This document shows, in pieces, positions 1 through 11,554 of a stretch of 64,000 nucleotides of DNA. Position numbers and translations under genes: made by a program. The number at the start of each line of letters is the position of its first letter. Positions within the stretch are counted from its first letter, which is position 1. The stretch is from Fistulifera solaris. Lineage: Eukaryota > Bacillariophyta > Bacillariophyceae > Naviculales > Stauroneidaceae. A model generated the notes under the pieces. That model was not told the origin of the DNA and made no database searches. It saw only the letters and a list, made by a program, of their open reading frames with translations. The stretch lies in the NCBI GenBank assembly GCA_030295235.1, contig AP026142.1, positions 372,001 through 436,000 of the forward strand, in the 5' to 3' direction.

Positions 1-202
1 TTTAAGTTGGACGATGCAGCTCCGGACGGAACTCTACTTCGACCATTTGCACTTTTTCGAACCTGTTTACCGAGTTCTTAACGAAGATCTTCTCAGAATG
101 CTAGGAGCTATCAAAGAGAATTATCAAACCTTGGACCGATCCATTCTTCTCCGTTCTTCAAAAGGCAAGCCACGACAAACGCCGCGGGACTCGAAACGCT
201 GA
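1..202 (+). CDS. C-terminal end of an unidentified protein (partial)
   Basis: The frame is open from the left edge of the window to a TGA at 200-202, giving about 66 residues. The end is basic (KGKPRQTPRDSKR). I do not recognise the family. It runs tail to tail with the PPR-SMR gene, whose stop lies only about 7 bases further on, which would suit the 3' end of a real gene, but a chance open frame cannot be excluded. Confidence 0.35.
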   Translation, partial: LSWTMQLRTELYFDHLHFFEPVYRVLNEDLLRMLGAIKENYQTLDRSILLRSSKGKPRQTPRDSKR

Positions 203-208
203 ATAAGA

Positions 209-3128
209 TCACAATTCATTCAACGAATTCCACCGCGCGACCATGCTTTTGATAGCCTCGCCTTTCACGACCAGTCTACCGTAGTTGCTACTATCGACTT
301 CTGAAGCAATGCCATATTCTCGCATTAGGACTTGTTCCGCTGCGTCCCGCAAAACTGGTTGCTCGTCGCCACTTCGTAGACCTTTTCCAACAACAATTAC
401 GAGATCATGGAACTCATCGTTTGGAGATTTACGGCGCAACTGCTCTAGATGGTTGCGTACAGCTGCGCGAGCCATTGCAGCAGAAAAGCTGTGCAGATCC
501 ATAGCCCGCATATAATTGCCATTATCGTCCCTTGTATTCCGCCAAGGTTTGATTACGTCCTTTCGCATTGCATCGCGAAGAGGCTAAGAGCCATATCCTT
601 TTGCCCTGCATTTTCGAGCGCAAGAATAAGGCTACCATAGCTCACCACGTTGGGTGATAGGCCTTTTCCACTCATTTGCTTCATTCGTTCGAATAGATCT
701 AGGGCTTCGACCCACGCACCGCCTTTTTTCGCAAGCTGCGAGTGCAGCATTGAAACAATACAAATTGAGGCTGTCGTCGTGGGAGTCTTGTATTGCCGTT
801 TGAAGAATACTGAGGGCTCTCTGCCATTGCCCGGCAGCCTCACAGGCACTTATGGCTGAAGAATAAGTGGGCATATCTGGCTTAAGGCCGTCTTCTTTCA
901 TACGCCGGAGAAGTGACAAGGCGCACTCCCACCACTGAAACCCCTGAGGCTCATTATTGCTCCTAGTACTTCCAGACTTCACTGCGACCCTTCGGGCTTC
1001 ATGTTCCGCTTGATTACAACCAATCATAGCTTTTCTGTAAGATAGTAAGTCAGGCTTGTACATGTCGTTCAATACCTCTAGAGCGATGTCTGTTCTTCCA
1101 TTTCTCCCGCAAGCTGATATCAATGAGTTGAGTGCCACGTTCGGTGTCTTCCAATCTCCGTAAAGGCGAAAGAGGACGAGCGCCTCTTCCCACTTGTTTG
1201 CTTTAGAGCAAGCTATCATGGCATATCCCAACGATACGGGATCGATGTAAGATGGTGCTTGTCCCACCACCGTATCACTGGAATGAATGATCGCCACGGC
1301 CTCTGACCAATAGTCAGGGTTTACACTGAGAGCACACGTAATAGCACGCAAACACCCCACATCGCACGGGATCTGAATTTTATTGAATATATTCAGCGAA
1401 TCCTGGATCCGCCCAAGATTTGCGTACGTTTCTATAGCAAAAATAAGAATAGGACCAAGTGACTGCGAATCGAGCTCGTCTCCGGGACAAGAACTTATGA
1501 CCTTTTCGATGCTTTTTTATTCGAGTATCTGCCTCACCCGTTTTGCGCAAAGTAGATGCCAATAAGGCTGACGTTGGACGATTTGTCTCCAAACCATCGC
1601 TCAGAGCTGCGAAATACAAGTCTAAAGCAGCGTCAGCATCGCCTTTGCGCGCATACGCTGTTATGAGGCCGTTATAGGTGATTAAGCTCGGTAGAATTCC
1701 CTTTTCTTTCATTTCTCGAAAAAGTCTCGTAACACATCGGACATTTTCAGCCTCGGCGGCAACCCATATCGCAGCCGTGTACATTTGCAGATCCGGTGGG
1801 ACACCATTGTCTTTTGCATGTTTCAAAAAATAAAGAGCACTATCGACGCTTTTGCATTTTCTACAAACCGAAATGGCCCGAGTATAGGACACTTTGCTCG
1901 GTGGAATAGCTCCTTTGCGATGTCTTCGAGATAAATTCATTTCGCGGATTAACTTCTTTGCTTCATCGGCATCTGGACAGGCTGTAAGAAGTACGTTGTA
2001 GCACGTCTCATCCAGAGCCACGTTGGGTCCGAAACATCCGTTCCGAATATCATCGAAAAGAGATAGCGCTGTCTGATACGATTCATTCTCTGTGCAAGCT
2101 CGCAAAACAGCACGAATACAAATCATATCCGGTAGATCAACAAGTATTCCTCCGAAGGATGCCGCCGAAGAGGACTTGGGGGAGTTGGCCATGAAATGAA
2201 GAAAATCAATCGCGGTTTCAATTCGGTCATTCCTAGCGAGTGCATTCAAATAGCTCGTACAATGAAGAACATTGAGCATCACCTCTTTATCATTCATGTC
2301 TTCCATGATTCTCAAGGCCTCTTCATCGTTCGCTGTGGAAGCACAAACTTGAAGCAGAGCTCCCCAAAGCGCGTCGCTCATGTGAATTTTGTCGCGTTTC
2401 ATATCCTCGTAATAAGCCAATGCACGGGGGATATCTCGGGTTTCGCTCGCCACCAATAAAAGTGGTAAATACATGGCTTTATTACGAACTAGATTCAATG
2501 ATTTCATTTCGTTGAGAAACTCCTCCACTATGGACCATACACGCTTGCGATCCGCCCCTGCCAGATTTCGCGAACAAGCAAATAGAGCCGACTCCCAAAC
2601 AGACTCATCCCAAGCCACATAAAAATACTCTTCCGAAAGTTGCTGCTTCATCAAGTAAGCCTCTTCTATATTGTTGCACAGTCGAAACATTTGGGTCAAT
2701 GTGACAGAAGTCGGCAGCAGATCCGACCGTTTCATCAGGTCGAGCACCGCACGTCCATGAATGAGATGTCCACCATTGGATGCCAAGACCGATAACACAA
2801 AATTGCACAACTCGACATCTATTTGCGGTGTTATCTTTGTCAAAAAAGCTATTATTCGATGATATTCCTTGTGCTTTCCCCATCGCTCGATTGCTTTTAT
2901 CATATCGTCTCGATTGTCGTCGACACCGCGAAATGGCGGCGTTTTGTATCCATCTAATTGATTTTCTCTTCTCACATGAGGTATTCGCCTGCGTTTTCGG
3001 GCACTTCGATTGTTCAAACGTGGATTGGGGCCGCCCCAAAGGACTGTGAGTGACGAAGGTTGAGGCCGATGGTGCAGAAGGAACGGACAAAAAGAACAAT
3101 AAAATGATGTTAGGGCAGATCTTTTCAT
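209..3128 (-). CDS. PPR-SMR protein, probably organellar RNA binding
   Basis: About 972 aa if read through three frame breaks. The main part (3128 to about 1520) has many 35-residue PPR-type helical repeats with signatures such as PSLITYNGLITAYARKGD and PPDLQMYTAAIWVAAEAE. The repeats continue at 1500-632 (KPDMPTYSSAISACEAAGQW) and 720-570 (SPNVVSYGSLILALENAGQ). The C-terminus (about 500-209) is an Smr domain with MDLHSF (the DLH motif) and GKGLRS in place of the usual HGxG. PPR-SMR proteins bind organellar RNA, and the basic N-terminus (to about residue 50) could be a transit peptide. Breaks lie at the T6 run 1513-1518 (one base too long), the T6 run 724-729 (one too long) and near 568 (one base missing); in all three places the other frame continues the domain exactly. 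A decaying pseudogene is the alternative. Confidence 0.85.
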
Positions 3129-4044
3129 GGCGCGAAACCTAGATCAGATTATCTAGTGAATGAGCTGAAAATGGAAGTCAACAAATACAAAGGTTCAGAA
3201 TGGCATTAGCTTGTTCCTATTATTAGTCGCAGTCAAATATCCATCCAGCATCTCACCATGTGGTGCAATAGTAATACTAACACAAAGAAACTCAAAAATA
3301 TTGTTGCGTATTAAGGTTACAGCTAAAATCCAGACTAATGAAAATCCTTCTGAAAATGGGGATACGTTTTGTTCCATCAATATCATCCGACGACCTAACA
3401 GCGACAATACAGATGAAGGTAAACTTATAAGCTTCGTTTCATATTCTTTTCTTTGTTTCGTCTATTTCTCTATTGTGAAAGCAGTGCGATTGCCTGAAAA
3501 CAATGTCATCTTCATTTCCGGGTCTGAAATGAGGCATTGATTCACAAAAGTCACCCCACACTTCAAACCACAGTTAATTGTTAAGGGGAAATGATACTGT
3601 TTGTGTGTCGTACCGTCGTACCTGGTACTCATGTTGACAACGGAAGACTGCAGTTTGAATTTTTAGCTCTGTACGCCGATTTTAAATAAACATGCAAAAA
3701 TCGCGCGCCGCATAATACGACGACTACTACGTATGATTGATCGAGACTTCGACAGCCGTCCACAAGAACTGCCGTGAAGAAATCCGTGAACTCCTTTAAA
3801 GAGAAAGTGATGGACGGCTACTCTTCCGACAGTAGACGCATACGAATCCCTGCAATAGTATTTCGATAAAGAAAGGATACTCAACGATAAAATGTGAAAA
3901 GATGTTTACGGAAGGGTTCGCTTCCAGCGAACATCTCTTGTCAAATTGCCTCACCGCTCAACACCTCAGAGACAAGAAAATCCCTCGCACAAAAAGCACG
4001 AGCATTTCCAAGAAATATTGAAGCACAAGAGATAGAATTTTACC
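3129..4044. other. Intergenic, no convincing gene
   Basis: Between the divergent PPR-SMR and BAR-like genes. Short open frames occur (for example 3211-3540 +) but their composition is not protein-like and I recognise no domain. A broken GTACC palindrome (TACCGTCGTACCTGGTA) lies near 3610-3630. Confidence 0.5.
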
Positions 4045-7000
4045 ATGTTCAAGACCAAACATCGCAAAGCAACCAAAGATACGAGGGTTAAGAAAGGCGA
4101 TCTAGCCATCGTCACCATCGCGGAAACACCACCAAGCCTCCCCCCCGACAAGGGGGAGTATTGTGCAAGGAGCGAAAAGTCTGCACTTCGAAGAGTTGGT
4201 AGCGCATCGATATGCATCGTTCCGACACGATATTCATGAACTCATTGAGGCGCTGGAAGATTATCACGAATCGATGGTCCATGAGCGCAAGGCACGAACT
4301 AAGGTACGTCTGTGACGAGTGCAGCTGATGTCGAATGTTTTGCAAATTTCTCACAAAGCGTTTTCGCAGGCCTTTCAAAAATTGACCTCTTTTCGAAGAA
4401 TACGCCTTTGGCCGATGTGATTCGTACCAAACCCTCAACATCTACCATTACCCGACGATATGATGCGACCAGCCGCGAGCATGCCGATTTGTTCGAAGAT
4501 CACATCATTGACTACATCAAGGAATGGAGCGACATTGTATCGCACAAGTTTGAGATGGAGATGAAGGAAATGAAAGAATACCGAGAAGAGAAAAAGCGAC
4601 GCAAGCAGCAAGTCAAGCAGCTGCGGTCCCATCGTGATAAGATGTATTCGATCAACAAAGATAAGGCCGAGGAAGAGACTCCCAAATTGCTTTACAAGGA
4701 AGATAAACTCGAAGTCGCAAACCATCGCTACGAGAAACACAAGAAGATTCTTGCTCAAATCATTGAAGAGCTCATTGATGGATCCTGGAAGGACTTGTAT
4801 CCGCTTATGGCTAACATCTACCAACTGGAGATGGACACGACGAACAAAAAGGCTGCTATTCTCGGAGGATTGCAAAGTTCAATCGACAAGTTGTCCAAGA
4901 TTACCAAAGAGCAAGCTTCCTCTCCTAGTTCTGTAAGTAGCAACGCGACTCTTTGGCGCAGCTTGCGAACCGACTGGCTCAATTCCGGACCTGTGCCGAC
5001 TGTACCGACCAAGGATGATACGCAACCGATGGCAAACACCCTCACGACACCCGTCCCGACCATGGGAAAGCGTGACCAGAGTGAAAAGAGGAACAATGAA
5101 GAAAAGCCTCCTATTATTGAAGAAAGAAACATGACGGAGAGGGAGGATATGCCGAAAGATACGGAGCAGAGAGAATCTCTAGGCGAACAAACGTATGCGA
5201 GTCAAAGCGCGGAAAAGCGTAAATTGGACATTGACCAAACAACCAGCTCGCAAACAGTTCAGCCCCTCTACGATCGACAAGCTGCAACTCCCAACACGTT
5301 ACAGGTGGAAGAGGAGCAGCCGGATGAGTCTCAGAGCAAGCAGTCTGGATTGATGGATGCTATTCTCCCTTCATACTTCAAAGGAGATAAAAGGATCAGA
5401 AAAAGGAGCCCTCGGATGAGTTCCAAGATGCACAAAGCTCGGAGCCTCACGACAAGCAACCTGGACTAGTGCGTTCTGTCCTCTCTCCATATTACAAGGG
5501 GAAAGAGAACAAGAGAGATGAAATGCGAGTTGACGAGCCGGAGGAGCAGCACGATAATTCTCAAGAAAAGCAAGGCGGACTCTTGAGCTCTTTGCTTCCC
5601 CCCGTATAGCAAAGGAGAAGGAACGGATCGAGATAACGCTCAGAACGATCGGAACGAAAATTATCAAAGTACACAAGAAGACGAGAAATCAAGTGGATTG
5701 ATGGGGTCGCTTATCCCGCAGTATAGTAAAGGGGAAGGTAGTGATCGCGATAACGTCCAGGACGAGCAGGACAACTACCAAAGCACGCAAGAGGACGATT
5801 CTCGCGACAAGCAACCCGGACTTGTTAGTTCGATAAAGTCGTACATGAAAGGAAACTCTGGTGACGAACGCGACACCACCCAAAACTCGCAACGCATGGA
5901 TTCTCAGAACGAGTCTCGCACAAAGCAAGCTGGACTTGTTGGTTCCATAAAGTCATACTTCAAGGGTAAACCAGACAATCAGGGCAACACCTCAAATAAT
6001 CAAGCTACGTATGCGGAGGAAGGTCAGTTTGATGAGTCTCAAGAAACTGGAGACTTGATGTATGGGACGAATGAGTCAGAGTTGAATCAACCGGCCGCGT
6101 TTGTAGATACGGGAGCATCTCAGAGAAAGGAAGAACACACGAATGAGCATGAGTATGATCGACAGGCCGCATTTTCGGACAATGGACAACTTGAATCTCA
6201 GAGAAGCCAACTATCGTCGTCCAAAAACGTCCAATTCGAAAATCTCGAAAAGGATGATTGGAAGAAGACCAACGATTACATGGGGGAGTCGGAACTGGAT
6301 CAGCCAGCTGCATTCGTAGACACAGGAGCGGCTCAGTCCGAAAGTAATCAAGAGACCGGGTCTCAAAGTGGTCGAATTGACGAGTCTCGTTCTGATTCAT
6401 GGGGAGCGCATCAAATGAATGATCCACAAGGAAGCTCACAAGGCAGTGCGGTCCCAGGCGATGAGCCGGGTTTGTATAAAACCGAAGTTTTTGCAAACGA
6501 CGAGATGGCCCAGAACGAGTCGCCTAAGGAGACACAGTCCAGCGAAGAGACTTCGAAAGGTAACCAACGTGGTGCGTTTGTAGGCGATAAACCGGGTTTG
6601 TTTTCTCGCAATGATCAGTCTTCTCCGAACGAGTTCCAAAACGACCAATTGTCCCAGAACGAATCGCGCAAGGATCAGTCGGGATCTCGTGAGAAACAGC
6701 CGAGTGAGATGAACATTGATCGCATGGTTGAATTCCAAAACGATCCCTTGCGGGAGTTCAAAGAAAGTTCACTTGGCCAGACAAATGAGGATCCATCCAG
6801 CGCTACTCAAGGCGATACGAATGATCCATCGGACTACAATCCATCCAGCGCAACAAAGGACGACGACGCACAAGATGATTCATCCGACAAGTACGCCAAG
6901 TCCGCTGCATTTCTAATGGATCAACCATTGGCCTTTCAGATCGATGAACCTGTCACCTTTCAAGTCGTCGACCAACCGGGCGCTGTAGAAGAGTCGGATT

Positions 7001-7053
7001 CGGCATCCTTTGAAATTTACGAGACCGACCCCAATCAAACCAGTTTCAAGTAG
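4045..7053 (+). CDS. BAR-like domain protein with repeat-rich acidic tail
   Basis: About 980 aa in two exons: 4045-4303, a 66-nt intron 4304-4369 (GTACGT...CGCAG), then 4370-7053. Residues about 1-290 are charged, helical and coiled-coil in the pattern of a BAR (membrane curvature) domain: FKTKHRKAT at the start, then HFEELVAHRYASF, EALEDYHESM and a long Lys/Glu helix near 4540-4760. The remainder is low-complexity, rich in Ser, Gln, Asp and Glu, with six spaced copies of K-x-x-G-L-[VLM]-x-S-[IVL]-x-x-Y-x-K-G (5335-5970) and later [NDR]Q-[AP]-A-F-[VS]-D motifs. Four homopolymer breaks must be read across (G5 4152-4156, T4 4390-4393, A4 5389-5392, C6 5598-5603). The BAR assignment rests on pattern and is moderate; the repeats are directly visible. 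It probably acts at a cytoplasmic membrane face. Confidence 0.6.
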
Positions 7054-7290
7054 AAGAATGTCGTGTGAATGTTAACAAAACGGGTGCATGTGAAATTGAA
7101 ATGTTTGTTTCAAGGTTATAACATTAGGTGGTTTTATAAATTTAGCGTATCGTTTCTAAATTCTGAATTACCAGCTCCAAGAGTCTGGCTTTTGATGATG
7201 CTTTTCATGAAATGGTGCTTTGAAAAAGCCCATCAGTATATTGTATGTAGATACATAGTAGGCGTTGAAACGAATGCAAACTGCTGCGCA

Positions 7291-7863
7291 TTAGTTCACT
7301 GTTTCCAGCATACTATCTGGAATTTCTTGTGCCGTGAAACCACGTTTCTCCCGTTCTTCCCGGGTCCATACTTGCGGAACTTTGCGCAATCCCTCCAACG
7401 AATATTGATGCTTCTCAACCAAACGTTTCGTCAACATATCGTACAAGTCTTCTGGCATTTGCGGATGACGGTACATGATCCAACAATATCTTCGATTCGG
7501 AAATCCGACCACGGTGTACATGTAATCTTGATCGTCCAGCTCAATAATCTTGTACGGCATTTTGATGGGCCAGAACGGTGAAACTTTCCAATCACCGGAA
7601 TTTTTCTTATCGCCCAAGACCCATCCCTTTTGGGGCAAACTTCCCATTTTAGATGTCAGCGGTTCTGCCTTGTTGAAATGAAAATCAATATCAATGTCAT
7701 GATTGCTGTTTTCGAGCCACGTGTATCGTTCGACGGCGTTCGAATTGGTCGTTTCCAACATTGTGGGTTTAACGGCAATCACGAACCAATTGCCCATGAA
7801 ACGAGCGGTGTCGCATTGCGGAACGCATTGCATCGGTGCGAAGGAAGAAGTGGATTGTCCCAT
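7291..7863 (-). CDS. Lipocalin family protein (Blc/apolipoprotein D-like)
   Basis: 190 aa. FMGNWFVIAVKPT near the start is the lipocalin first conserved region (GxW). NAVERYTW, PFWPIKMPYKIIELD and the late strand VVGFPNRRYCWIMYR follow in the order expected of bacterial-type (Blc) and apolipoprotein D-type lipocalins, which bind small hydrophobic ligands in a beta barrel. There is no signal peptide. The N-terminus MGQSTS fits the N-myristoylation pattern MGxxxS, so a membrane-tethered cytosolic protein is possible. The start lies directly after a (CAA)10 tract that would sit in the 5' UTR. In plants and diatoms, related lipocalins protect membranes and include the xanthophyll-cycle de-epoxidases, but no extra domain is visible here. 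Confidence 0.85.
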   Translation of the reverse strand: MGQSTSSFAPMQCVPQCDTARFMGNWFVIAVKPTMLETTNSNAVERYTWLENSNHDIDIDFHFNKAEPLTSKMGSLPQKGWVLGDKKNSGDWKVSPFWPIKMPYKIIELDDQDYMYTVVGFPNRRYCWIMYRHPQMPEDLYDMLTKRLVEKHQYSLEGLRKVPQVWTREEREKRGFTAQEIPDSMLETVN

Positions 7864-7865
7864 TC

Positions 7866-7895
7866 TTGTTGTTGTTGTTGTTGTTGTTGTTGTTG
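7866..7895. repeat. (TTG)10 microsatellite
   Basis: Ten TTG units (CAA on the minus strand) just upstream of the lipocalin ATG, probably in its 5' UTR. It produces spurious poly-Gln and poly-Val open frames. Confidence 0.95.
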
Positions 7896-8090
7896 AGTGA
7901 GGTGATTAGCTTGCGTGAATTGTGTTTTGAATTGCTTGCTTGTAGCGCGGCAGAGAGAGAGAGAGTTTGTCTTTTTTTTTTCTTCTGTAATCGATGCTTG
8001 GCGCGACAACTTTTTGAGAACCGTTGGGAACGTTTCGAATGCTTTCCGTAGTCAAAACGTGTATGAGCTGGCGTGAATGACGATACTGAC

Positions 8091-8108
8091 CTCCTCCTCC
8101 TCCTCCTC
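8091..8108. repeat. (CTC)6 microsatellite
   Basis: Six CTC units in the spacer between the lipocalin and the plastid membrane protein gene; a short GA run lies at about 7950-7964. Confidence 0.9.
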
Positions 8109-8334
8109 GAACATGCGCTGAACACGTCATTCGTGTTTTATTGAGTATCAGTCCCGTATGTGCTCGCATGAATCGATGACCAAAAGGGAATTTATCTCTG
8201 TTTAATATGAAATAAAATAAAGACACGAACGTCAAACATGAACCACAAGATACAGTAACACTGTTCCAATTAACATTTACCAGATACTATAGCCATTTAC
8301 TTTCTGCTGAGTGTAGTTGCATGTCATGAATTAT

Positions 8335-9188
8335 TTAACGATCGCCGTTGGAAATGGCTTGACCGGTCAATCCCGCACGAATTCGCGCAGCACCCGAACT
8401 GACAAATTTAATTCCCAAAAGTGTACCCAAGACCGCTAAAGGTTCATTGACATGATTCCAAATGATTTGGGAACCCAACACGGAGGCAATGCCGGTCGTC
8501 AACACCATCCACGATCGGGTAGATCCTGGTTGCGGAATGCGGTCACGGCACGGAAACTGCCGTCGACAAAGGCACTCGCGGCAACGCCAATGGTCGTAAC
8601 GAGGGCAAAATCGTAGGGATCGACACGCAGCAAGTAGCCCAACAAGACTTGCGCACCACCCAACAACACATTGCGCCATTTGAACGTATCTTCCACAAAG
8701 AGACTGGAAAAGACATTGACGGCCCCAATGATCATCAAGAAGAAGCTTTGTTGCACGGCCGTGATGGAAATGGCCAAGGTGGGGGCCAAAAGCGCAAACA
8801 TGCCGACGGCGAATTGGAGGGTACCTTCCGTGAGAATCCAACCCCAATTCTGGGCGAGACGTTTTTGTTGCCATTCGTATCAAATAGCAAGACGCGTCTG
8901 TTGTCCAGGTATTCGGGGACTTTTTCCGCCTGCTTTTGAATTTTATCTTTGGCTTCATTCAAGGATTCTTTGGCGTTTTCCGCGTTCCACTGCCGGAGAG
9001 AAAAGGTTTAGATTTTGAAGCGAAACGTAACGATATGACAAAGTCTTCATTTGATGGAATGTGCGCACCTTATTATTCGCAGCAAGGCTGGTCGTCTGTG
9101 CGGGCTGTGCTCGAGGCTGCAGGGAAAGGAAAGCGTTCGTCGTGCCCAACAGAAGGGCGACGGTAGTGATGATTGGTGTACACTTCAT
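8335..9188 (-). CDS. Predicted plastid-targeted membrane protein, family not recognised
   Basis: About 258 aa in two exons: 9188-9069 and 8989-8335, with a 79-nt intron (GTGCGC...CGGCAG) between. The N-terminus MKCTPIITTVALLLGTTNAF is a signal peptide ending in a Phe at the expected cleavage site, the diatom bipartite plastid motif, followed by a basic Ser/Ala/Gln-rich transit segment. The mature protein starts with an amphipathic helix (NEAKDKIQKQAEKVPEYLD) and then has about four hydrophobic helices, including FALLAPTLAISITAVQQSFF and GIASVLGSQIIWNHV. Two one-base gaps interrupt the frame: an A5 run at about 8859-8863 (one short) and a position near 8540. Both alternative frames continue hydrophobic helices. 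I cannot name the family. Confidence 0.6.
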
Positions 9189-9771
9189 TTTTCGTTTATG
9201 TTGTTGAAATAGAACGAGCAGCAGGCTGTTTGTGAGAACAGTCGGCTACATGATACAACGTATTTCATGCTAAATTGAAACATCCGAGGTTTGCATCTCC
9301 GAAGATCTTGCGAACTCAATCGTTTTCTTCTTTCTCATATTTTGCGAACCCATCCGAGAGTGTTCAAGTCACGCCTCTATAATACTCGCGCATCGATGGA
9401 ATGCTATTCTACAAAATCAATGGCCTGGGTGAGAAGAAGAAATCTTTCGAAGTCTGGTAGACTTGTGGGTTATAAGTTATAAGACGACGATCTCTTTTCG
9501 ATTTTTTTGTCAAAAATAATAATGTTCACTCTTCAATCACGGATGTGCGTGAAAGAGTGTTGGGAGGAAAACGGCAAACGGCACTGAACTGTGAACCGGA
9601 ACGACATTTCCCGATTGAGCTTTGTGAATGGGTTCCGTCGCAAAGATTTCGTTTGCTTTCACATAATCCGCGTGGCAAAAACAAACTGCTGTATTTTCTT
9701 TTAGGTTCGGGCCGTTTTCGATGCACCTTGCTCCTCATTGACCTCCTTCATTTTCTAAATAACAGTTCATC
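9189..9771. other. Intergenic between divergent plastid-protein genes
   Basis: A divergent promoter region shared by the minus-strand membrane protein and the plus-strand fibrillin. The open frame at 9545-9771 has no recognisable domain and ends just at the fibrillin start; I treat it as non-coding. Confidence 0.4.
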
Positions 9772-10731
9772 ATGAGATTTTATTTTGCACCGCTATTGAT
9801 CGCTTACGCGACTCTGGCAGTCTCGGCGTTTCAGCCATTGACGACGACGACGAAGACTCCTCTGGCTCGAACGTCTCTCTTTTCCTCGTCCGTTGATTTG
9901 ACTGTATCGGCCAAAACCTATTTACTGGATGTCGCCGAGCGTCTCAAGTCACAAAACGGAGTGTTTATTGTTGATCCGAAAGCACAAGACGAATTACAAA
10001 AGGCGGTACAAGAACTCGAACAGCAGAGTCAAACAATGAAATCACCCGGACCAGAAGCCTACCTCGGTGACTGGACGTTGCTCTGCACTGTCGCGACACC
10101 CAAATCCAATTTCCCCCCAATTCCAATCTTACCCAACAATCCCATCCGCGAGTCGATCGCCCAAGCGTCGAATCAATACGTCAAAGTCGTCCAACGCATC
10201 CGTTCCGACAACAACAGCCAAACGGTAAATCGCGTCGATCACGTGATTGAATACCAACCGCCGGATCAAATTGGTAATGTATTGTCGGCCATTCCCAATC
10301 TCCCCGAAGCCATTGCTAAGCTCAAATTACCCAATCCCTTGCAAGTTAGTAAAAGCAAAGTGGTGCTCTGTCATCAAGCGCAAGTCTCTCCTTCCGACTC
10401 GTCTCTCTTTACCACCAAACTCACGCTCACGAGTGTCGTACTCAATGTCGCGGGGACGTCCGCCATGCTGGATCCTCAAGGAGCCGATGTCTGGGGCGTT
10501 AATTTACCGGGCGTTCAAGACGTGTTGGGACGAGATACGTTCGAGACCACGTATCTGGATGATACATTGCGGATCAGTCGCACACAGGCTGGATTCATTG
10601 ATCAATTGCGGCTCTTTGTGCGCGATCCGCCCACGGTGTTTGGTGAAAAGGAAGATGATGAGTATGTCGTAGTGAGTGAGTTGGTCGATGAAGGCGACGC
10701 GGACGAAGATCTGGCTCCGTCGGACTACTAA
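9772..10731 (+). CDS. Plastid lipid-associated protein (PAP/fibrillin)
   Basis: 319 aa. The signal peptide plus plastid motif AVSAFQPL (Phe at the cleavage site) predicts import into the complex plastid. The PAP/fibrillin features are the entry strand LGDWTLLCTVATP (about residue 96) and the C-terminal signature FETTYLDDTLRISR near residue 262, followed by an acidic end. Fibrillins are lipocalin-fold proteins that bind plastoglobule or thylakoid lipids and protect photosynthesis under stress. The frame is intact and no intron is needed. It is divergent from the plastid membrane protein gene at 8.3-9.2 kb. Confidence 0.85.
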   Translation: MRFYFAPLLIAYATLAVSAFQPLTTTTKTPLARTSLFSSSVDLTVSAKTYLLDVAERLKSQNGVFIVDPKAQDELQKAVQELEQQSQTMKSPGPEAYLGDWTLLCTVATPKSNFPPIPILPNNPIRESIAQASNQYVKVVQRIRSDNNSQTVNRVDHVIEYQPPDQIGNVLSAIPNLPEAIAKLKLPNPLQVSKSKVVLCHQAQVSPSDSSLFTTKLTLTSVVLNVAGTSAMLDPQGADVWGVNLPGVQDVLGRDTFETTYLDDTLRISRTQAGFIDQLRLFVRDPPTVFGEKEDDEYVVVSELVDEGDADEDLAPSDY

Positions 10732-10972
10732 GGAGTTTAAAAATTATATTCGGAGTAAGAAACGAAAGAGGCTACACTCGACAAATACTCTACAATGACT
10801 CTTATGAATTGATTCTTCTTATATTCAATTGACCTTGGGAAAACAACGGAAAGACCTTACGTTTGATAACCATTTTAAATGACAAATCTAAATAGCAGTT
10901 CGGGACAGTCTTTTCAATCTTACGCGGTGCAAAACGTTGAAACGAAAACATCCACTTTGTGACGGAATGGGT

Positions 10973-10988
10973 GGAGGTGAGAACCTCC
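10973..10988 (-). terminator. Histone-type 3' hairpin after H1
   Basis: On the minus strand this reads GGAGGT-TCTC-ACCTCC, a perfect 6-bp stem with a 4-nt loop, 42 nt after the H1 stop. It is flanked by AAACC before and ACCCA after, as at the other four histone genes here. Its role as the mRNA 3'-processing signal is inferred from that recurrence. Confidence 0.8.
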
Positions 10989-11030
10989 GGTTTTTGGAAA
11001 AAAAAGATCTTGTCCTTCCAAATACTTTAT

Positions 11031-11541
11031 TTACTTCTTTTCAGCGGCAGGAGCGGCCTTTTTCTTGGGAGCCGCCGGCTTGGCCTTAGTGGCAGCCGCC
11101 TTTTTCGGAGCCGCGGGCTTCTTCACTTTGGGGGCGGTGGCCTTCTTGGCGGCAGGCTGTTTAGCCTTGGTGGCCGTCTTTTTCGGGGCGGCCGCCTTCT
11201 TGGCGGTAGTAGTAGCCTTCTTCTTGGGCTTGGTAGGCGCCTTCTTGGTCGTCGTCTTTTCGCAGTCGTCTCCTTCTTCTTGGGTGCCTCCGCCTTGGCA
11301 GCCTTCTTGGCGGTCGCCGTCGCCTTCTTTTGAAATCGGCCGAGAGCTTGTAGGAATTCTTGTTCTGAACGAATTCACCCGAGGCCACACCGTTCTTCAA
11401 GGCTTGCAAGAAGGTTGCGTTTTGCCACTTCTTATCCTTGGGCATTTTGTCCTGCATGGCCTTCTTGATGGCAATCATACTCGAGCCATTGCGGTCTCCG
11501 AGGCCGGTAATGGCCGAAACAATTCCTGCTTTGTACGACAT
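11031..11541 (-). CDS. Linker histone H1
   Basis: About 170 aa. The N-terminal two-fifths is a winged-helix linker histone globular domain (SYKAGIVSAITGLGDRNGSS, WQNATFLQALKNGVASGEF, KNSYKLSADF). The rest is a Lys/Ala/Pro tail (KKPAAPKKAAATKAK) typical of H1, which binds linker DNA and compacts chromatin. Two A4 runs (in TTCAAAAGAAGG near 11330 and GCGAAAAGACG near 11262) are each one base short; lengthening each gives one continuous Lys-rich tail. The start at 11541 is the Met directly before the globular domain. A probable 5'-UTR intron (GTAAGT...TTTCAG, 11659-11555) precedes it. The stop is followed by the histone hairpin. Confidence 0.9.
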
Positions 11542-11554
11542 GATGTTGTTACTT

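Noticed and set aside
3211-3540. 109-residue plus-strand frame between the PPR-SMR and BAR-like genes
   Set aside because: No domain, odd composition and no supporting context.
7779-8125. Frames with poly-Gln or poly-Asn upstream of the lipocalin gene
   Set aside because: They arise from the (CAA)10 microsatellite and have no other protein character.
9545-9775. Short Arg-rich frame just before the fibrillin gene
   Set aside because: It overlaps the fibrillin start and lies in its promoter/5' UTR; no conserved features.
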